Below, one piece after another: positions 6,869 to 10,911 of a stretch of 10,911 bases of DNA (positions within the stretch are counted from its first letter, which is position 1; each line of letters begins with the position of its first letter). A model generated the notes under the pieces. That model saw only the letters and a list, made by a program, of their open reading frames with translations, made no database searches and was not told the DNA's origin. The stretch lies in the NCBI GenBank assembly GCA_030040475.1, contig JASHTQ010000716.1, positions 1-10,911 on the forward strand, read 5' to 3'. Position numbers and translations under genes: made by a program. This DNA is from Streptosporangiaceae bacterium (GTDB lineage: Bacteria; Actinomycetota; Actinomycetes; Streptosporangiales; Streptosporangiaceae).

Positions 6869-7626
6869 CCGCACCCCGGCTGGCGCAGTGCTCGCGTTCC
6901 CGGCGGTTCCAGGCCGGCCGCCGCAGACAGGCAGTCACACCAGGCCGCAATGTGCGCGGGCAGGTCAAGGTCGTCCAGGTCGGCCGCGCTCGGGCCGGAC
7001 CTGCGGCCGCCGCGGCCGGCTTGGCCTCGCCGGGTCCCCCTGGGGCCTGCTGACCCGACGGGCGACCAGGAGGCACGGAGCTCGAACCCGCTCAGCGGTG
7101 ACTCGTCCTGCTTACCGCCGAACCCCTCGGTGATGACCCTGGTGACCGTGCCGCTTGGTACCGCGTAGCCGGGCACGTGCGCGTCGAGCGCTTCTGACAG
7201 CCAGCTCCAGCCCACCTGGCCGAGCAGCGGATCGGCCGCCATTTCCTGGTCGACCTCGGCGCGGATGTAGGCGACGAGCCGGAACACGCCCTCCCAGCCC
7301 TGCTGCCCGTCCGGATCGTAGAGCAGGACAAGGCGGCCCCAGGCCACGTCCGCATCGTCGCGGCGGACGGCGGCCGCGATGGCCGTGGCGTACGGTGCCA
7401 GGCGCTTGGGCGCGGGCACGTCCTCGAACACGAAATCCCGCTGGACCTGGACCTCCCGGCCCGCGAGGAAGGCAGCCGCGGCCGCCTCGAACAGCGCCTC
7501 GGCCTGCGAGTCCGCGGCCCGCGGGCGTTGCCCGGCCGGCCGGCCGCGGGCCGCCTTCACCGTTTCCTGTACTTCGCGCCGCGTGCCAGGCACGCGCCGT
7601 GGGTCGGATGCCGCACCCGATCGCAT
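6865..7626 (-). CDS. DUF3000 family protein
   Basis: This is an actinobacterial DUF3000 protein of unknown function, 253 residues from ATG 7626. The conserved domain starts near residue 41. It contains PAPKRLAPYA (71-80), GRLVLLYDPDGQQGWEG (97-113), FRLVAYIRAEVDQEMAADPLL (115-135, in part), WSWLSEAL (140-147), PSGTVTR (157-163), ELRASWSP (182-189) and a closing HIAAWCDCLSAAAGL (225-239), all typical. There is a basic, low-complexity N-terminal extension of about 40 residues and an Arg/Gly-rich insert (about 190-215) before the last helix. In-frame ATGs at 7662, 7686 and 7710 would add 12-28 residues but have no ribosome-binding sequence. ATG 7626 has AGGGGA 10 bases upstream and GGGAAGG closer, so I prefer it with moderate confidence. 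It is the first gene of the DUF3000 - RNase D - DedA operon. Confidence 0.88.
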   Translation of the reverse strand: MRSGAASDPRRVPGTRREVQETVKAARGRPAGQRPRAADSQAEALFEAAAAAFLAGREVQVQRDFVFEDVPAPKRLAPYATAIAAAVRRDDADVAWGRLVLLYDPDGQQGWEGVFRLVAYIRAEVDQEMAADPLLGQVGWSWLSEALDAHVPGYAVPSGTVTRVITEGFGGKQDESPLSGFELRASWSPVGSAGPRGTRRGQAGRGGRRSGPSAADLDDLDLPAHIAAWCDCLSAAAGLEPPGTRALRQPGCG

Positions 7627-7770
7627 GGCCTTCCCATCCCCTGACCCGTCACTCGGCCTCATGAACCGAGCGTACGTGTCGCTCATCCGCTTATCACGCC
7701 GTGTCGCCATTCAGTCATGCCGAGACAGCGTGGTTCATGAAATTTGTCCGGTTCAGGTTCTCTTTCCAGT
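7627..7770 (-). promoter_or_regulatory. AT-richer gap before the DUF3000 operon, probable promoter/operator region
   Basis: Between the zinc-ribbon stop and the preferred DUF3000 start lie 144 bases that are clearly less GC-rich than the flanks, with no convincing gene of their own. It is the likeliest promoter region for the three-gene minus-strand operon. TGATAAG (about 7688-7694, minus strand) could serve as a -10, but I see no good -35. The part at 7732-7785 carries a phased direct repeat. A second pair of similar words, ATGGCGACACG and ATGAGCGACACG (minus strand, 7710-7700 and 7686-7675), marks two rejected upstream start codons. Confidence 0.4.
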
Positions 7771-7785
7771 TCAGTCTAGAACCCG
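7732..7785. repeat. Three 18-base direct repeat units with GTTCA
   Basis: GTTCA occurs at 7733-7737, 7751-7755 and 7769-7773, exactly 18 bases apart each time. Units one and two also share a pyrimidine-rich end (TTTGTCC, TCTTTCC). The first unit contains the perfect palindrome TTCATGAA (7735-7742), and the third forms an imperfect GTTC-N6-GAAC dyad (7769-7782). The array covers the end of the zinc-ribbon gene and the start of the gap before DUF3000. Confidence 0.6.
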
Positions 7786-8007
7786 GGAGGAACCGGTCCG
7801 ATCCGGTAACGCGGCCCTGGACGCGGCATCGGCGCCGGCCCGCTCGGTCACGCTCACGCCGATGATCAGGGCGTCACCGCAGGCGGTGCAGCCCCATTCC
7901 GGGCAATCGCCGTCCGGCGCATCAGGGCAGCTGCCTGGCTCGGCATGAAACTGCTCGAATAGCCGCTCTGTGCCGCATCCAGTGCAGTACCGGGTCAGGT
8001 GCATCAT
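7771..8007 (-). CDS. Small zinc-ribbon-like protein, conserved hypothetical
   Basis: This 78-residue protein starts HLTRYCTGCGTERLFEQF and looks like a family of small uncharacterised actinobacterial proteins that I remember beginning similarly. Two CxxC knuckles, C8-x2-C11 and C40-x2-C43, with additional C27 and C35 (GDCPEWGC), suggest one structural zinc site, possibly with extra ligands. The conserved part ends near residue 50; the tail is Ala/Arg-rich and variable. The frame runs open far upstream antisense to hemE, but the real start is marked by a perfect AAGGAGGT 7 bases before ATG 8007 (a second ATG follows directly at 8004). It is divergent from hemE across a 153-base gap and points toward the DUF3000 operon. 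Function is unknown; a nucleic-acid or protein-binding adaptor is possible but not shown. Confidence 0.8.
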   Translation of the reverse strand: MMHLTRYCTGCGTERLFEQFHAEPGSCPDAPDGDCPEWGCTACGDALIIGVSVTERAGADAASRAALPDRTGSSRVLD

Positions 8008-8014
8008 GCTCGCG

Positions 8015-8022
8015 ACCTCCTT
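8015..8022 (-). promoter_or_regulatory. Perfect Shine-Dalgarno of the zinc-ribbon gene
   Basis: AAGGAGGT on the minus strand lies 7 bases before ATG 8007. It is the strongest ribosome-binding site in the window and fixes the start of the small gene inside a much longer antisense frame. Directly upstream (8021-8036) is a perfect tandem duplication of the octamer TTGCCGTG (plus-strand reading). Confidence 0.9.
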
Positions 8023-8160
8023 GCCGTGTTGCCGTGCAGCACCGGGCTGGCCGGAGTTAGGGCTCGATGCCGATAGTGGCACGGCAGTGCGGCCATACGT
8101 GGGATCTCGGGCGGCGTGTCTGGCGACGGCCGGCGATGTGAGACGATCCAAGGCGTGACC
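8023..8160. promoter_or_regulatory. Divergent intergenic region between zinc-ribbon gene and hemE
   Basis: This gap should hold promoters for both divergent genes. I cannot identify a reliable -35/-10 pair on either strand. It contains a 14-base dyad, TGCCGATAGTGGCA (8068-8081; TGCC-N6-GGCA), centred roughly between the two start codons, which could be an operator or chance. No gene is evident, apart from possible upstream GTG starts of hemE at 8116 and 8155. Confidence 0.4.
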
Positions 8161-9339
8161 GTGAGCCAGGCGACTTCCGCCTTCCTGCTGGCGTGCCGGA
8201 GGCAGCCTGTTCCGCGAACGCCGGTCTGGTTCATGCGGCAGGCGGGCCGGTCGCTGCCGGAGTACCTGCGGGCGCGGGAGGGCATCTCGATGCTCGATTC
8301 CTGTACCCGTCCCGAGCTGATCACCGAGATCACCCTGCAGCCGCTGCGCAGGTACGACGTGGACGCGGCGATCCTGTTCAGCGACATCGTGGTGCCGCTG
8401 CGCGCGGTGGGCATCGATGTCGATATCAAGGCGGGAGTCGGGCCGGTGGTGGACCGCCCGGTGCGGACCCCGGCAGACCTGGACCGGCTGCGCCCGCTGG
8501 ATCCCTCCGACGTGCCCTACGTCACCGAGGCGATCCGGATGCTCGTGGCCGAACTGGACGGCCTCCCGCTGATCGGCTTCGCCGGAGGGCCCTTCACGCT
8601 CGCCTCCTACCTGGTAGAAGGGGGGCCGTCCAAGAACCACGACAAGACCAAGGCGCTGATGTACGCCGACCCGCCGTTGTGGCACGCGCTGCTGCGACGG
8701 CTCACCGACATCACCATCTCATTCCTCCGCGTCCAGGTGGCGGCGGGAGCATCGGCCGTTCAGCTGTTCGACTCGTGGGTGGGCGCGATCAGCCCGGATG
8801 ACTACCGGCGCTCGGTCTTGCCGCACACCAGCAGGATCTTCGCCGGGCTTGCGGGGGCCGGGGTGCCGCGGATCCATTTCGGCGTCGGGACGGGCGAACT
8901 GCTCGGCCTGATGGGGGAGGCGGGCGCCGACGTGGTCGGGGTCGACTGGCGGATCCCGCTGGACGAGGCCGCCCGGCGGGTCGGGCCTGGCAGGGCGCTG
9001 CAGGGCAACCTCGATCCTGCGGTGCTGCTCGCGCCCTGGAACGTCGTCGAGGAGCGCGCCAGGGACGTCATCGAACGCGGTCGCGCGGCCGAGGGGCACG
9101 TGTTCAACCTGGGACACGGCGTGCTGCCCGAGACCGACCCCGGCGTGCTTGCCAGGCTGGCCGACCTGGTGCACGCCGAGCCGGTCAGGTGCTCCAGTGA
9201 GCGACGAAGCCCAGGTAGCGTTCGGTTACCGTGGCGGCGGCGTGGCGTGCCGCGTCCTGGCTGTGGTCGGACGCCTCGTACTCGCGCACCGCGTCCTCCC
9301 AGATGCTGCGCCCGATCGCGAAGCCGACGAACTCGCTGA
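8161..9339 (+). CDS. hemE: Uroporphyrinogen decarboxylase (HemE)
   Basis: HemE decarboxylates the four acetate side chains of uroporphyrinogen III to give coproporphyrinogen III in heme synthesis; it is a cytoplasmic TIM-barrel enzyme needing no cofactor. Family signatures are intact: [10 protein letters not shown] (21-30; R26 and R30 bind substrate carboxylates), FSDIVVP with the key aspartate D75, [17 protein letters not shown] (substrate tyrosine), [20 protein letters not shown], and [12 protein letters not shown] with H319. GTG 8161 is chosen for AAGG 7 bases upstream and because homologues start near SxAFLxACRR; GTG 8155 and 8116 are in frame. The normal family end would be near residue 340-350 (LADLVHAE, nt about 9163-9180), but no stop occurs until 9337. 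The extra 45-50 residues are Arg/Pro-rich and antisense to the aldolase gene, so the real or ancestral end may be near 9198. Confidence 0.95.
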   Translation: MSQATSAFLLACRRQPVPRTPVWFMRQAGRSLPEYLRAREGISMLDSCTRPELITEITLQPLRRYDVDAAILFSDIVVPLRAVGIDVDIKAGVGPVVDRPVRTPADLDRLRPLDPSDVPYVTEAIRMLVAELDGLPLIGFAGGPFTLASYLVEGGPSKNHDKTKALMYADPPLWHALLRRLTDITISFLRVQVAAGASAVQLFDSWVGAISPDDYRRSVLPHTSRIFAGLAGAGVPRIHFGVGTGELLGLMGEAGADVVGVDWRIPLDEAARRVGPGRALQGNLDPAVLLAPWNVVEERARDVIERGRAAEGHVFNLGHGVLPETDPGVLARLADLVHAEPVRCSSERRSPGSVRLPWRRRGVPRPGCGRTPRTRAPRPPRCCARSRSRRTR

Positions 9340-10117
9340 CCTGGCTTGCCACCTCGAGCCAGTGATCGAGCCGGTCGGCCGGCGCGTCGCGGCCGAGCAC
9401 GATCAGGTCGGTGTCACGGCCGCCGGCCTTGGCCTGCCGCGCCACCTGCCGGGCCGCGTCGACGGTCTCCAGGCCCTCCACCTTCCACAGCGTGGGCTCG
9501 ACCGAGTGCGCCTGGTTGTCGGCGATGACCTGGCAGACCAGCCCGGGCCGGATGTCCGTGTCGTAGGCCATGGCGTCACCGCCCGCCTGGGCGAGCTGGG
9601 CATCGGTGGCGGGCACAAGCAGCTCGTACAGCAGCGGCACGCCGGCCCCGTGCAGCCCCGCCGAGATCTCGGCGAGCCGGGCGAACTGGCCCTCACGCTG
9701 GCCCGCGTCGAACTCCGGGTTGTCGCGCACCAGGATCTTCGCGTAGTCGGGCTTGTTCGCCTCGACGTGCTCCAGCCACTGCTCGCCCCACTCGAGCGTG
9801 AACCACTCGTGCCCGCTCGCCTCGACCGGAATCGCCAGCACGATCTGCTCGCGATCGGCCCTGGCCTCGTCGATGACGCCCTGGCCGTAGCGCTCGTCGA
9901 CGAGCACCCCGGGGCGGCCGGTCCGCACGGCCGGAAGGGCCGCCCGAAGGCCATCGAATATCAGCAGCTTGGCCGACTTCATCGCGTCGAGCTGGGCGTG
10001 GTCAGGATCGTAGTCCTTGACCCCGAACAAGGTCCTGCCGAAAGACTCACGGTGGTCCATCGCCAGGATCAGCAGCGGATCGTCGTGGCGTGGCCGCCAG
10101 GCCGGATTGTCCGTCAT
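9185..10117 (-). CDS. DUF2090 aldolase-like protein (IolC C-terminal domain family)
   Basis: This 310-residue protein matches the DUF2090 domain, found at the C-terminus of some IolC kinases and assigned to 2-deoxy-5-keto-D-gluconate-6-phosphate aldolase, a step of myo-inositol breakdown. Here the domain stands alone, without the sugar kinase half. Visible motifs are LAMDHRESF (18-26), LLIFDGL (51-57), LVDERYG (72-78), PVEASG (97-102), KILVRDNPE (127-135), YELLVPAT (164-171), YDTDIRPGL (185-193), WKVEGLE (211-217), VLGRDA (240-245) and [10 protein letters not shown] (264-273), consistent with a complete TIM-barrel aldolase. I cannot assign the Schiff-base lysine with certainty; K212 is a candidate. 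ATG 10117 follows the DUF4349 stop by 15 bases, so the two are probably co-transcribed. No other inositol gene is nearby, so the substrate is open. Its last 155 bases overlap the hemE frame. Confidence 0.85.
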   Translation of the reverse strand: MTDNPAWRPRHDDPLLILAMDHRESFGRTLFGVKDYDPDHAQLDAMKSAKLLIFDGLRAALPAVRTGRPGVLVDERYGQGVIDEARADREQIVLAIPVEASGHEWFTLEWGEQWLEHVEANKPDYAKILVRDNPEFDAGQREGQFARLAEISAGLHGAGVPLLYELLVPATDAQLAQAGGDAMAYDTDIRPGLVCQVIADNQAHSVEPTLWKVEGLETVDAARQVARQAKAGGRDTDLIVLGRDAPADRLDHWLEVASQVSEFVGFAIGRSIWEDAVREYEASDHSQDAARHAAATVTERYLGFVAHWST

Positions 10118-10132
10118 GCTGGCGACGGTACC

Positions 10133-10911
10133 CTAGCTCTCCGGCGAGGTCGGCTCGGGGTCGGGCCGGCGGTGCAGCACCCACCGCCTGCCCCGGTAGA
10201 TGGCGTAGCCGGCGACCGCGGCGATGGCGGCGAACGGGGCCACGGCGCCGAGGAAGGCGAGTGTCCAGGACACCGTGATCCGCAGCGCGCGCCAGCCTGC
10301 GCCAAGACCCCCTGCCAGGCTGGGCGGGGCCTTCGGCTTCGTCCGGTGAACGGGCGCCTTGACCTTGGGGCCGAGGATCGTCACGGTCACGGTCGCGTAC
10401 GTGGTCTCGTGGTCGAGGGCACGCTGCTGCGCCTGCATCGACTCCAGGCTGGCTTCCTCGATGTTGATCTGGTTCTGCACGCTGAGCAGCTGGCTCACCG
10501 AGCCCGCGTGCGATAGCAGCGCGCGCAGCTGCGCGATCGCCGCCTGGTCCGAGGCGACCTGGCTGTTGGTGTCCGCCACCTGCTCGGTGACATCCTGGGC
10601 CTGCTGCTGCAGCGACAGCTGGGTGCCCAGGGTCTGGGCGAGCTTGGTCAGCGTGGCCGCGTACGCCGCGACCGGTATCTTCAGCTGCACGTCCGCCGTG
10701 GCCTGCGACGGGTGACCGGGGTTGGCCGAGGTCGTCTCGCTCGAGACGTAGCCGCCGACGCCGTCGGCGATCTGGGTTGCCTCGGCGGCGGCGGAATTGA
10801 CGTTCCCCGCCCGCAGCGTCAGCTGTGCCGTGTACACGATGTCGGCGGCCGGCGCCAGCCGCGCCGTGGTCCCTGCGCCGCCGTTCTCGGTCCCTGCGCC
10901 GCCGTTCTCGG
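10133..10911 (-). CDS. DUF4349 membrane protein, C-terminal part (5' end outside window)
   Basis: This is an envelope protein of the DUF4349 family, function unknown. The frame is open to the window edge at 10911, so the GTG at 10837 (inside DIVYTAQLTLRAG) is not the start; the signal peptide or lipobox should lie beyond. From right to left: a TENGGAG repeat, then the domain with VYTAQLTLRA, GGYVSSE, VQLKIPVAAY, QDVTEQVADTNSQV, SVSQLLSVQNQINIEEASLE and YATVTVTI. The heptad-rich middle (about nt 10410-10570) should form a coiled coil. A basic/proline linker (VHRTKPKAPPS) leads to one strong membrane span (about nt 10196-10285), followed by the short basic tail YRGRRWVLHRR and PDPEPTSPES inside the cell. 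So most of the protein is probably outside. It is followed after 15 bases by the aldolase gene. DUF4349 genes near hemE occur in other actinobacteria, to my recollection. Confidence 0.85.
   Translation of the reverse strand, partial: ENGGAGTENGGAGTTARLAPAADIVYTAQLTLRAGNVNSAAAEATQIADGVGGYVSSETTSANPGHPSQATADVQLKIPVAAYAATLTKLAQTLGTQLSLQQQAQDVTEQVADTNSQVASDQAAIAQLRALLSHAGSVSQLLSVQNQINIEEASLESMQAQQRALDHETTYATVTVTILGPKVKAPVHRTKPKAPPSLAGGLGAGWRALRITVSWTLAFLGAVAPFAAIAAVAGYAIYRGRRWVLHRRPDPEPTSPES
10868..10909 (-). repeat. 21-base tandem repeat, two perfect copies at window edge
   Basis: GGTCCCTGCGCCGCCGTTCTC occurs at 10868-10888 and is repeated exactly at 10889-10909 (plus-strand reading), coding TENGGAG twice in the DUF4349 protein. 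The array may continue outside the window. Confidence 0.9.

Noticed and set aside
8008..8685. Upstream extension of the zinc-ribbon frame, antisense to hemE
   Set aside because: The perfect Shine-Dalgarno at 8015-8022 and the start of family-like sequence at MMHLTRYC place the real start at 8007.
9149..10516. A 455-codon plus-strand frame across the aldolase and DUF4349 genes
   Set aside because: It is the antisense shadow of two well-supported minus-strand genes and shows no recognisable domain.

Overview
The window is GC-rich, densely coding bacterial DNA with strong third-position GC bias, GTG/TTG starts and very short gene junctions, all typical of an actinobacterium. Gene content (FprA-type ferredoxin reductase, PPK1 next to a MutT1-like Nudix-phosphatase, DUF3000 followed by RNase D, hemE, DUF4349) resembles Streptomyces, Streptosporangiales and their relatives. 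I cannot name the genus. I see no tRNA, rRNA, CRISPR array, insertion sequence, integrase or phage gene. This is mostly conserved core chromosome rather than an accessory island.

Left part (1-1676, plus strand): the C-terminal end of an FprA-like ferredoxin/NADP reductase, a small unrecognised 111-residue protein, and a secreted or membrane-anchored DUF4232 protein. Middle left (1767-4860, plus strand): polyphosphate kinase ppk1 with an unusual repeat-bearing N-terminus, overlapping by 8 bases a fused Nudix hydrolase/histidine phosphatase of the MutT1 type. Together they look like a polyphosphate and nucleotide-housekeeping pair.

Middle right (4845-8007, minus strand): read in transcription order, a 78-residue zinc-ribbon protein with a perfect Shine-Dalgarno, then a relatively AT-rich gap holding three GTTCA words spaced exactly 18 bases apart, then a tight DUF3000 - RNase D - DedA operon joined by 4-base stop/start overlaps. 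The DedA gene converges on, and overlaps, the Nudix gene.

Right part (8161-10911): hemE (uroporphyrinogen decarboxylase) runs on the plus strand, divergent from the zinc-ribbon gene. Its reading frame continues about 50 codons past the usual family end, antisense into a convergent DUF2090 (IolC C-terminal-like) aldolase gene. That aldolase lies 15 bases downstream of a DUF4349 membrane protein whose 5' end runs off the window, in a 21-base tandem repeat.

I did not find an obviously new defence or biosynthetic system. The points most worth a second look are the hemE/aldolase antisense overlap, the 18-base phased repeat before DUF3000, the tetrapeptide repeat on PPK1, and the uncharacterised zinc-ribbon gene divergent from hemE.
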